From: Desulfuromonadales bacterium
GTDB taxonomy: Bacteria > Desulfobacterota > Desulfuromonadia > Desulfuromonadales > BM103
Assembly: GCA_029859485.1 (NCBI GenBank)
Contig: JAOUDB010000097.1
Coordinates: 1 to 8,241, forward strand
Direction: 5' to 3'
DNA: 8,241 bases
Shown here in pieces: positions 1 through 5,991 of the stretch. Within the stretch, counting starts at the first letter, position 1. Each line of letters opens with the position of its first letter. The translations under genes were made by a program, and so were the position numbers. The notes under the pieces were generated by a model that did not search any database, had not been told where the DNA came from, and worked only from the letters and a program-made list of their open reading frames with translations.

Positions 1-97
1 ATCTCCGAGTGGCCATTTATTGTTTGACTGGATAAATATAAAGGTTCAAATCTCTTTTGTATAACTTTAGGTCTATTCCCTTTAAACTTTGTCTGTA

Positions 98-125
98 TTG
101 AAACATCTTCATTACCTTTTATCAT
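98..125 (+). promoter_or_regulatory. Candidate sigma-70 promoter of the PEP-CTERM gene
   Basis: A -35 box TTGAAA (98-103, 5 of 6 consensus bases) and a -10 box TATCAT (120-125, 5 of 6) are separated by 16 bases. A start near 132 would give a leader of about 90 bases before the ATG at 225. The surrounding DNA is AT-rich, so chance matches are possible, but no better pair is visible between 1 and 224. Confidence 0.42.
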
Positions 126-138
126 TAAAATCAACTGG

Positions 139-157
139 GTCTCTTTGCGGGAGAGGC
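139..157 (+). other. Small hairpin in the leader of the PEP-CTERM gene
   Basis: GTCTCT (139-144) can pair with AGAGGC (152-157) around a 7-base loop, giving six pairs including one G-U. It lies in the presumed 5' untranslated leader, about 70 bases before the start codon. It does not match any riboswitch I recognise, including the c-di-GMP-I type. It may influence mRNA stability or mean nothing. Confidence 0.25.
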
Positions 158-224
158 TGTTATAGTTTACCTTAAGTCGTCGTTGTTGAGACAATTGAAT
201 GGCTCGGCATACTCAGGGGGATTT

Positions 225-857
225 ATGAAAAAGGCTATAACTGTGTTGGTCGGGGGGTTAATTCTGGGCCTGGTCGGCGTTGCAAGTGCAACTACGCTTG
301 CATATGAAGATATTATTGATTTTGATTCTACCGGCACCTATTTATCAAAAACCTACACTTTGGTCAGCGACTTGAACCCGAGTACAGCTACTGATGGAGC
401 ATACACTCACACTGTTGCTTTCAGTCCTGCTGTCGCGTCGATAAATAGCGCATCAGTGACAATTGATTATGCATATGCTAATGACAAAGCCGGCGCTAGC
501 AGCAACCCTGTAGAAGCTTTTTTCCTCTGGGATAATGGCACTACTCCAGTACAAATAGGAGAACTTACAGGTGCGTTGGGTAGCACCTCATGGCAATCTC
601 AAACCTTTGATCTCACCACCTTTATCGCAGATGAAATAGCAGCGGCTTCAGGGTCAAGTTGGAGCATTGCCTTTACATTCCTAGAAAATACCAATAGCCC
701 AGACATTTTTTACTTAGACCAGAGTAAGCTTTTCGGAGAATACACAGATGCAACCATCGGCGGACTTGCTGTAGTCCCCGAACCCTCCACATTCCTCCTC
801 CTCGGCGGCGGCCTCATAGGTCTAGCATTTGTCGCTCGCCAGAGAAGGAAAGAATAG
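225..857 (+). CDS. Secreted PEP-CTERM sorting domain protein
   Basis: The product has 210 residues. I place the start at the ATG at 225, not at the upstream TTG at 183, because a strong ribosome site (CAGGGGG, 214-220) sits just before it and translation then opens with a normal signal peptide: MKK, a hydrophobic core (about 4-20) and a likely cleavage after ASA (20-22). The mature part (about 23-180) is rich in Ser, Thr, Ala and Asp and has one cysteine-free, beta-rich stretch with no catalytic motif that I recognise. The C-terminus is a textbook PEP-CTERM signal: VPEPST at 184-189, a hydrophobic segment at 190-203 and a basic tail RQRRKE. In this family, exosortase removes the signal in the inner membrane and the protein goes to the cell surface or extracellular matrix, often with exopolysaccharide. 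No exosortase or polysaccharide gene is in the window, so the gene stands alone with its own promoter candidate and terminator. Its specific role is unknown. Confidence 0.93.
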   Translation: MKKAITVLVGGLILGLVGVASATTLAYEDIIDFDSTGTYLSKTYTLVSDLNPSTATDGAYTHTVAFSPAVASINSASVTIDYAYANDKAGASSNPVEAFFLWDNGTTPVQIGELTGALGSTSWQSQTFDLTTFIADEIAAASGSSWSIAFTFLENTNSPDIFYLDQSKLFGEYTDATIGGLAVVPEPSTFLLLGGGLIGLAFVARQRRKE

Positions 858-880
858 CTGAGGCTACAAGTAAAAAAACA

Positions 881-920
881 AACGGCTCTGAGTAAATAGC
901 TCGGGGCCGTTCTTATTTGT
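881..920 (+). terminator. Rho-independent terminator after the PEP-CTERM gene
   Basis: AACGGCTCTGAG (881-892) pairs with CTCGGGGCCGTT (900-911) over all 12 positions, two of them G-U, around a 7-base loop. A T-rich tail (911-919) follows. On the other strand the stem has two mismatches but is followed by seven T (complement of 872-878), so it could also stop transcripts coming leftward from the IS remnant. It starts 23 bases after the stop codon. Confidence 0.85.
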
Positions 921-994
921 AACGATTAACAGTTAACTCGCAAAGCCCCAGAAAGAGATTATTTTAAATCCTCTCGCAAGTCATTCTCGGCAGG

Positions 995-1305
995 TGTCAA
1001 GATAGTTGTCGCCTCATTTGATTATGCCGCTATGTTTAGGCCCTCTTCGGAGGGCCTTTTTGGTGCCGGATTGAGAACTACAACTTCAATCGGTTCCCAA
1101 TTTCGAGTCTGCCGGGTCCATCGACCAGGGTTCTTCTGTCGAGCCATCTCGTAAACTTCTTTGCGCTTGTCCAGAATGGCCTTTTCCTGTCCGTAGTGAC
1201 GTTCATCCGGTGTCACGAAGCGGACCTCGCTATGATGATGTTCGGTGTTGTACCAGTGAACGAAGTGATCAACCCATTGCTGCGCGATGACCAGAAACGC
1301 TTCAA
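995..1305 (-). mobile_element. Remnant of an IS3-family insertion sequence
   Basis: The element is defined by the C-terminal part of an IS3-family transposase on the minus strand and by a likely outer end at 995, where the sequence begins TGTCAAGATAGTTGTCGCC. IS3 elements characteristically begin with TG and end with CA, and this point lies 27 bases beyond the transposase stop codon, as expected for the transposase-distal end. I find no inverted partner of this end to the right, up to 1740, so the element has lost its other end and most of its transposase. Clear transposase similarity stops near 1305; the true break could lie anywhere from there to about 1432. No target duplication can be tested without the second end. 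It cannot move by itself. Confidence 0.65.
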
Positions 1306-1432
1306 CCGTGGCCGCATCAAGACCAACGCAGTTAGCGTAATCCATCAACTGAAAGACTCGGCTGTGGAAGGGGGATGGTTTTGTAGCGACGTTACTGTGA
1401 ATTCCCATAGATGATCCTAAGAAATCCCGCAA
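1022..1432 (-). pseudogene. IS3-family transposase (OrfB), C-terminal fragment
   Basis: The open frame of 136 codons can only start from a TTG at 1432. It holds the end of an IS3 OrfB integrase domain: WVDHFVHWYNTEHHHS (residues 53-68), then RFVTPDERHYG, and the NWEPIE stretch (111-116) typical of this branch, ending in EEGLNIAA. Intact OrfB proteins of this type have roughly 270-350 residues, so most of the catalytic core, including both aspartates of the DDE triad, is missing. In the region that would carry the final glutamate, the frame reads SPFHSRVF (20-27), where relatives have a form like NPYSEALF; if that alignment is right, the glutamate is replaced by serine. The first 25 or so residues do not look like transposase and may be flanking DNA read by chance. 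I consider it a dead fragment. Confidence 0.8.
1038..1061 (+). terminator. Terminator hairpin inside the 3' end of the transposase remnant
   Basis: AGGCCCTC (1038-1045) and GAGGGCCT (1050-1057) form a perfect 8-bp stem closed by the very stable TTCG tetraloop. The stem is followed by four more T (1058-1061). The T tail lies on the plus strand, so it would stop transcription entering the element from outside, antisense to the transposase. The same bases encode the last transposase codons on the minus strand. Confidence 0.65.
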
Positions 1433-1739
1433 AACTTGAAATTTTGAGAGTTTTTTATCCCTGCTTTAGCCAATTTCTCCCACAGAAGCCACTACAGATT
1501 GGTCAGAATCCCAAAGTGCAAACGAAAAAATTGTCTGACGCTGAATTCCTTATTCAAATTACACAATCAAAAAGCACGTTCAGACTTATTCACCATTTCC
1601 TTTTTCAACATCTTCTGATGTGAGTGTATTTTTCATGATTGATGGAAAAATTACGTTTATCCGATATCTTATATGTATCCTTGTGGTTTTCTAATGCAAG
1701 CCAGAGATCGTTGGTCATTGTCCACGAAAGGATCGCCTC
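1433..1739. other. AT-rich intergenic stretch upstream of the oxoacid operon
   Basis: These 307 bases hold no reading frame with protein-like composition; the open frames present are short and rich in chance residues. The operon promoter should lie here, but I find no convincing -35/-10 pair. TTGTCT (1531-1536) with TCAAAT (1554-1559) at 17 bases is a weak possibility only. A 5-bp hairpin (1608-1621, loop TTCT) followed by a T-run at about 1628-1633 is too weak to call a terminator. No sigma-54 site (GG and GC at 10 bases apart) was seen. Confidence 0.5.
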
Positions 1740-2852
1740 ATGGAAGACATCTACAAATTCTACGATGAACTCGGGCCAACCAAGATCGTTCATGTCTATG
1801 AACCCAGGATCAATCTTAAAGCTGTTCTGGTCGTCGACAACGTGGCTGCAGGACCTTCTATCGGCGGGATACGCATGGCACCAGATGTCAGTACCCAGGA
1901 GTGCTTCCGCTTGGCGAGGGCAATGACCATGAAAAATGCCGCAGCAGGTCTGGCCCATGGCGGTGGTAAGGCAGTTGTTTACGGCGATCCCAAAATGCCT
2001 CGCGACGAGAAAGAGCTTGTTATCCGCGGCCTTGCCAATGCATTACGGGATATCAAGGAATACATTCTTGCCCCGGATATGGGAACAGACGAAGAATGTA
2101 TGGCTTGGATCAAAGACGAGATTGGCAGGGTGGTAGGTTTGCCCCAGGAGATCGGCGGCATTCCTCTGGACGAAATCGGCGCAACAGGATTCGGCCTTTG
2201 CCACGCCGCAGAGGTGGCTCTGGCCGATTGCGATTTCGAGTTAGCGGGCTCTCGAGTGGTGATACAGGGGTTTGGAGCGGTTGGTAAACATGCGGCGCGT
2301 TTCTTGGTGGACAAAGGTGCCACCCTGATCGGGGCATGCGATAGTAAGGGTTCAATTCACAATCTGGAGGGGATCGATGTTGAGGATTTGATCGCTCTTA
2401 AAGCTGCCGGCAGGAGTGTGGCGGACCACCCAGATGGCCAGAAGGGTGACCGGGAGGCTGTGATCGATATGGAATGTGATATCTGGATACCCGCAGCGCG
2501 CCCCGATGTCATCCACGAGGACAATGTTGGTCGTCTCAAGACCCGGCTCGTCATCGAGGGCGCTAACATTCCGATCACCCACGATGCGGAAAAAACACTC
2601 CATGAGCGCGGCATTCTTGTGGTTCCTGATTTTATCGCCAACGCCGGCGGGGTGATTTGCGCCGCCATGGAATACAAGGGGGCAACCAAAACAATGGCGT
2701 TTGAAGCCATCGAAGAGCGGTTGCGCCAAAACACCCGGCAGGTGTTGGACAATGTAAAAAACAAGCAGATCCTGCCGCGACAGGCCGCTATCGACCTGGC
2801 ATTGCAACGAATCAAAAGGGCTGTCAGCTACAAACGCTGGTCGATCTTCTAA
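1740..2852 (+). CDS. Glu/Leu/Phe/Val-type amino acid dehydrogenase, probably for hydrophobic substrates
   Basis: The 370-residue product is an NAD(P)-dependent amino acid dehydrogenase that interconverts an L-amino acid with its 2-oxo acid and ammonia. The start ATG has GAAAGGA (1726-1732) 7 bases ahead. The N-terminal catalytic domain carries IGGIR (41-45), MTMKNAAAGL (62-71, substrate-binding Lys65), GGGKA (74-78, catalytic Lys77) and PDMGTDE (112-118, catalytic Asp113). The dinucleotide fold has GFGAVG (177-182), and EGAN (273-276) and NAGGV (301-305) complete the family signature. In glutamate dehydrogenases a Lys before GGxR and a Ser in the NAGGVxxS region hold the side-chain carboxylate. 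Here these positions are Ile41 and Ala308, as in leucine- or phenylalanine-type enzymes, so the substrate is probably leucine, valine, isoleucine or similar rather than glutamate. It heads the operon and would supply 2-oxo acid to, or take it from, the oxidoreductase encoded next. The exact substrate is an inference; automatic annotation as glutamate dehydrogenase is likely and probably wrong. Confidence 0.92.
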   Translation: MEDIYKFYDELGPTKIVHVYEPRINLKAVLVVDNVAAGPSIGGIRMAPDVSTQECFRLARAMTMKNAAAGLAHGGGKAVVYGDPKMPRDEKELVIRGLANALRDIKEYILAPDMGTDEECMAWIKDEIGRVVGLPQEIGGIPLDEIGATGFGLCHAAEVALADCDFELAGSRVVIQGFGAVGKHAARFLVDKGATLIGACDSKGSIHNLEGIDVEDLIALKAAGRSVADHPDGQKGDREAVIDMECDIWIPAARPDVIHEDNVGRLKTRLVIEGANIPITHDAEKTLHERGILVVPDFIANAGGVICAAMEYKGATKTMAFEAIEERLRQNTRQVLDNVKNKQILPRQAAIDLALQRIKRAVSYKRWSIF

Positions 2853-2893
2853 AACACCCGGGCCACCAATTACCGGGGCGAAGGCGAGGGCAC

Positions 2894-3808
2894 ATGTACC
2901 GGATCCGTTTTCATGGACGGGGCGGCCAGGGCATGAAAACTGCCAGCCGCATCCTGGGCACAGCGTTCTTCAGGGAAGGCTACGAAGTCCAGGACGCCCC
3001 ACGCTATGGTGCAGAGCGGCGGGGAGCCCCGATTTTTGCCTACGTTCGAGCCTCGCACAACAAGATATTTGAACGCGGCGTTATCCGTAACCCAAACCTG
3101 GTGGTCGTCACCGACGAAACGTTGGTGACGATGCCGGCCGCAGGAGTAATGCAGGGGGTTAACACCACAACGGTCTTGTTGATCCACAGCCGTCTCACGT
3201 CTCGGGAATGGCAAGACCGGCTCCGCCTATCCAATCCTGTCTGCATACTTCCTCTTGGTGAGGAGGGAGAAGCGTTTATGGCCTGGCACTTTATCGGCGT
3301 GATGTGCGCCGCGGCTGCTGCGCGACTGACAGGAGCCCTGTCCCGGGAAACATTCGACTTGGCGTTGGGTGAAGAGCTGTCCGGCCTGACAACTTCCGTG
3401 ATCGAAGAAAATCTGGTTCATGCTCGCTGGGCTTATGATCAAATGCAAAATGTCCAGGGCTGCGTCCATTCTATCTCGCCCATTCCAGCCTCATCATATA
3501 TGAAGCCGGACTGGATTGATTTGTCTTTTGAAGATGCCAAGACTTCGACCCCGGCCATCCATCGTGAACTGACCAGCGAAGACGTGAAAACCGGACTTTG
3601 GCGAACCATGCGGCCGGTGATAAACCGCGACCACTGCAAATCCTGCTACTGGATTTGCAGTACATACTGCCCGGACGGCGCTATCCGGGTAGACGGTGAC
3701 GGACGACCTCATATTGACTACGTCCATTGCAAAGGCTGTTTAGTGTGTGCCAAACAATGCCCGAACAATGCCATCGAAGCGGTTCCTGAAAAAGAGGGGG
3801 ACGTATGA
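2894..3808 (+). CDS. 2-oxoacid:ferredoxin oxidoreductase, fused gamma-delta subunit
   Basis: The 304-residue product joins two subunits of the pyruvate/2-oxoacid:ferredoxin oxidoreductase complex. Residues 1 to about 185 are the gamma (CoA-interacting) domain, with GRGGQGMKTAS (8-18) and YGAERRGAP (38-46). Residues about 235-300 are the delta domain, a two-cluster ferredoxin that passes electrons from the thiamine site to external ferredoxin. The second cluster motif is canonical: C279, C282, C285, C289, Pro290. The first reads C248-x2-C251-x3-C255-x3-C259-Pro260, one residue longer between its second and third cysteine than the usual CxxCxxCxxxCP. A linker of about 50 residues, rich in Ser, Pro and Asp, joins the domains. 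The start ATG is preceded by AAGG and GAGGG (2881-2890). The gene lies 41 bases after the dehydrogenase and overlaps the alpha-subunit gene by 4 bases, so translation is probably coupled. The protein acts in the cytoplasm. Confidence 0.93.
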   Translation: MYRIRFHGRGGQGMKTASRILGTAFFREGYEVQDAPRYGAERRGAPIFAYVRASHNKIFERGVIRNPNLVVVTDETLVTMPAAGVMQGVNTTTVLLIHSRLTSREWQDRLRLSNPVCILPLGEEGEAFMAWHFIGVMCAAAAARLTGALSRETFDLALGEELSGLTTSVIEENLVHARWAYDQMQNVQGCVHSISPIPASSYMKPDWIDLSFEDAKTSTPAIHRELTSEDVKTGLWRTMRPVINRDHCKSCYWICSTYCPDGAIRVDGDGRPHIDYVHCKGCLVCAKQCPNNAIEAVPEKEGDV

Positions 3809-5049
3809 GCAATCACTTGATGCTGACCGGCAACGTGGCCGCTGCATGGGGAGCTCGCTTGGCAGGAATCGATTATGTGCCAGCCTTCCCGATTACCCCA
3901 CAGACCGAGATCATTGAAACCCTCGCGCGATGGATCGAGTTTGGCGAAATGGAAGCAAAGTTTTTGACTCTCGACTCGGAGCACTCAATGATAACTGCGG
4001 CTGGGGCAGCTGCAGCCACCGGTGTCCGTGTGTTTTCTGCGACGTCAAGCCAGGGGCTGCTCTATGGTATGGAAATGCTATATACCGTAGCCGGTTGGCG
4101 TTCGCCTTTTGTGCTTGTCAACGTCTCGCGTGGCCTGGCATCACCCATCACGCTGGAGCCTGACCATAACGATATCTTTGCGGCAAGGGACAGCGGATTC
4201 CTGCAGTTGCATTGCTCCACCTGCCAGGAAATTGTTGACGGTATTCTGCTTGCGTACAAAATGGCTGAGGATAGGCGAGTCCGATTGCCGGTGATCGTCA
4301 ACCTCGACGGCTTTTATCTATCGTTCACCCGCGAGCCGGTCGATATCCCGGATGCTGATCATGTTGCCCAATTTCTGCCGTCATTCGATCCATTCAACCA
4401 GGGTTTCCAGGCCGTAGCCCCCTTTAATGAGGCTGTCGCCGTACTCGGTGGATCGTCTTACTCCTACTTCCGCTACCAGACTCACTTGGCGGCCATGAAT
4501 GCTGAGGCTGTCATGTCCGAATGCGCAGCGCTCTTTGCCGAAACCTTTGGTCGTCAATATTCTGCGATCGAGAGTTATAGATGTGACGATGCAGAGGTAG
4601 TTTTTGTCATGATGGGCTCCTTTGCGACCAAGGCAAAAGCCGCAGTAGATAGTTTGCGCGAAGCCGGCCAGGCAGTCGGGCTTTTGCGACCTTTTCTTTT
4701 CAGGCCGTTTCCTTCTAAGGCTTTCCGCGAAGCTTTGGCTGGCAAGCATGGTGTTGCGGTTGTCGATCAGAACCTTGCTCCGGGCCTTGGTGGTGTCATC
4801 CATACGGAATTAGCTGCGCATCTTTATGGACACAGCGGTGATAAGCCGGTCTTGGTCAGCTTCATCGGTGGGCTAGGTGGCCGAGATATTGAGCAGGAAG
4901 AATTTTTCGAGATGGCCCAAATCACCCAACAAGCTGCTGACGATGGGCATCCACCACCGCCAAGGTTGCTTTATACCTCGTCCGAGTTACGGGAAATCAA
5001 GAAAATGCAGACCATTGCCCTCCACCAGGGCGGGGAGAAGTGCATATGA
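3805..5049 (+). CDS. 2-oxoacid:ferredoxin oxidoreductase, alpha subunit
   Basis: The 414-residue product is the alpha subunit of a multi-subunit 2-oxoacid:ferredoxin oxidoreductase (PorA/VorB/KorA family). This complex oxidatively decarboxylates a 2-oxo acid to acyl-CoA with thiamine diphosphate and reduces ferredoxin; the reaction can run in reverse. The pyrimidine-binding domain (1 to about 235) has FPITPQTEIIE (28-38), SEHS (58-61), and FSATSSQG (77-84). In pyruvate enzymes of known structure, the Thr of PITP and an Arg further on bind substrate; Arg109 in VSRGLASP seems to match that Arg. The usual WxDHSD stretch of pyruvate enzymes is EPDHND here (118-123), which may reflect another substrate. 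The second domain (about 265-360) has the expected GSFATKAK and GLGG stretches. ATG overlaps the previous stop (ATGA), with AGAGGGGG (3793-3800) as ribosome site. Length is normal. Substrate cannot be read from sequence alone, but the dehydrogenase neighbour suggests branched-chain 2-oxo acids. Confidence 0.93.
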   Translation: MSNHLMLTGNVAAAWGARLAGIDYVPAFPITPQTEIIETLARWIEFGEMEAKFLTLDSEHSMITAAGAAAATGVRVFSATSSQGLLYGMEMLYTVAGWRSPFVLVNVSRGLASPITLEPDHNDIFAARDSGFLQLHCSTCQEIVDGILLAYKMAEDRRVRLPVIVNLDGFYLSFTREPVDIPDADHVAQFLPSFDPFNQGFQAVAPFNEAVAVLGGSSYSYFRYQTHLAAMNAEAVMSECAALFAETFGRQYSAIESYRCDDAEVVFVMMGSFATKAKAAVDSLREAGQAVGLLRPFLFRPFPSKAFREALAGKHGVAVVDQNLAPGLGGVIHTELAAHLYGHSGDKPVLVSFIGGLGGRDIEQEEFFEMAQITQQAADDGHPPPPRLLYTSSELREIKKMQTIALHQGGEKCI

Positions 5050-5960
5050 GCCAATCCCGCTTTAAAACCTTCAAAGACCTGCCGAAAGAACATTTGCTCG
5101 GCACCGGGACGGCGATGTGCGCCGGCTGCGGTGGTCTTGAAGCCCTGCATGAAATCTACGATATCCTCGGTGAAAAGACTGTGATTATCAATGCCGCCGG
5201 CTGCATGACTTTGTTGTCCGTCTATCCATACACGCCTTTCCGTGGGGGATGGTTGTACACATCGATGGCTTCGGCACCCGCCGGAGCGCAAGGCGTAAGA
5301 GATGCCATGGATATCCTTCTGGCCAAGGGACGAATGTCCACAGCAGAAGATATGGAGACTGTTGTGCTGACCGGTGATGGGGCGGCCTATGGTATGGGCC
5401 TCTCATCAACTTCCGGTGCCATAGAACGCAATCTACATTTTCTTTACCTCTGCTACGATAACGAGGGGTATGGCAATACCGGACAGCAAACATCTGGAGC
5501 CACACCTCATGCGGCTCGAACGGCCACAAATAGAGGGGTGGTAGGATATCCAGGCTTTAAAAAAGACCTATTTGCGATCTGGGCGGCACATGAACCAGCT
5601 TATGTTGCTTCTGTAATCGGCGCGGAACCGCTTGACCTGGCGCGCAAGGTCGATCTGGCGAAAAACATACATGGCCCACGCTTGATCCTGGCTCTGGCAC
5701 CTTGTCCTACCGGCTGGGACTTTGAACCGGAAGAAACGGTTGAGATCGGCAAACTGGCCGTTCAAAGCGGTGTCTGGCCCCTCAAGGAGTATCGAAACGG
5801 CCAGATAAAGCACACCAAGATCCCGAAAAAAAGGATCCCGGTCGAAGACTACTTAAAACGCCAGGGTCGATTTGCTCACCTCTTTGAACCAAAACGCAAC
5901 GATTCGCTTTTGCAGGAGATACAGACTCGGGTTGATGCTTACTGGTCCAGGTTCGAATGA
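5046..5960 (+). CDS. 2-oxoacid:ferredoxin oxidoreductase, beta (thiamine-binding) subunit
   Basis: The 304-residue product is the catalytic beta subunit, which binds the diphosphate end of thiamine diphosphate and one 4Fe-4S cluster. I start at the ATG at 5046, which overlaps the alpha stop as ATGA and has GGGGAG (5032-5037) 8 bases ahead, rather than at the GTG at 5040. The thiamine motif runs from GDG (110-112) to DNEGYGNTGQQTSGATP (138-154). Likely cluster ligands are Cys25 and Cys28 (CAGC), Cys53 (NAAGC) and Cys220 (ALAPCPTGW), the four-cysteine set normal for this family. The MASAPAGAQGVRDA stretch (74-87) fits the expected conserved region between them. The C-terminal 60 residues are basic and variable, as in relatives. 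Together with the two preceding products it makes a complete alpha, beta, gamma-delta enzyme with three 4Fe-4S clusters. Confidence 0.94.
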   Translation: MSQSRFKTFKDLPKEHLLGTGTAMCAGCGGLEALHEIYDILGEKTVIINAAGCMTLLSVYPYTPFRGGWLYTSMASAPAGAQGVRDAMDILLAKGRMSTAEDMETVVLTGDGAAYGMGLSSTSGAIERNLHFLYLCYDNEGYGNTGQQTSGATPHAARTATNRGVVGYPGFKKDLFAIWAAHEPAYVASVIGAEPLDLARKVDLAKNIHGPRLILALAPCPTGWDFEPEETVEIGKLAVQSGVWPLKEYRNGQIKHTKIPKKRIPVEDYLKRQGRFAHLFEPKRNDSLLQEIQTRVDAYWSRFE

Positions 5961-5991
5961 GAAGACGAGACGACAGGAGAGGGCAGATGAC

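Noticed and set aside
10..25. Possible sigma-54 promoter (TGGCCA followed by TTGT) upstream of the PEP-CTERM gene
   Set aside because: The GG and G(C) elements are one base too close, the -12 element lacks its C, and the site is about 200 bases before the start codon. A sigma-70 pair closer to the gene is better.
183..224. Upstream TTG start adding 14 residues to the PEP-CTERM protein
   Set aside because: It would place a polar stretch before the signal peptide, and the ATG at 225 has a much better ribosome site.
139..224. c-di-GMP-I riboswitch in the leader of the PEP-CTERM gene
   Set aside because: The conserved core bases and the tetraloop/receptor layout of the class are absent; only a 6-bp hairpin is visible.
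1411..1623. Open frame of 70 codons on the plus strand in the gap before the operon
   Set aside because: No ribosome site, chance-like composition and overlap with the IS remnant; no family resemblance.
1605..1958. Minus-strand open frame across the operon start
   Set aside because: It is the opposite-strand shadow of the dehydrogenase gene and contains no recognisable motif.
5040..5045. GTG start for the beta subunit
   Set aside because: The ATG at 5046 forms the same ATGA overlap used at the previous junction and has better spacing to GGGGAG.
5872..5991. Longer N-terminus for the acyl-CoA synthetase starting inside the beta-subunit gene
   Set aside because: The extra 40 residues are the beta-subunit gene read out of frame and resemble no ligase; the ATG at 5992 has AGGAGAGGG at correct distance.
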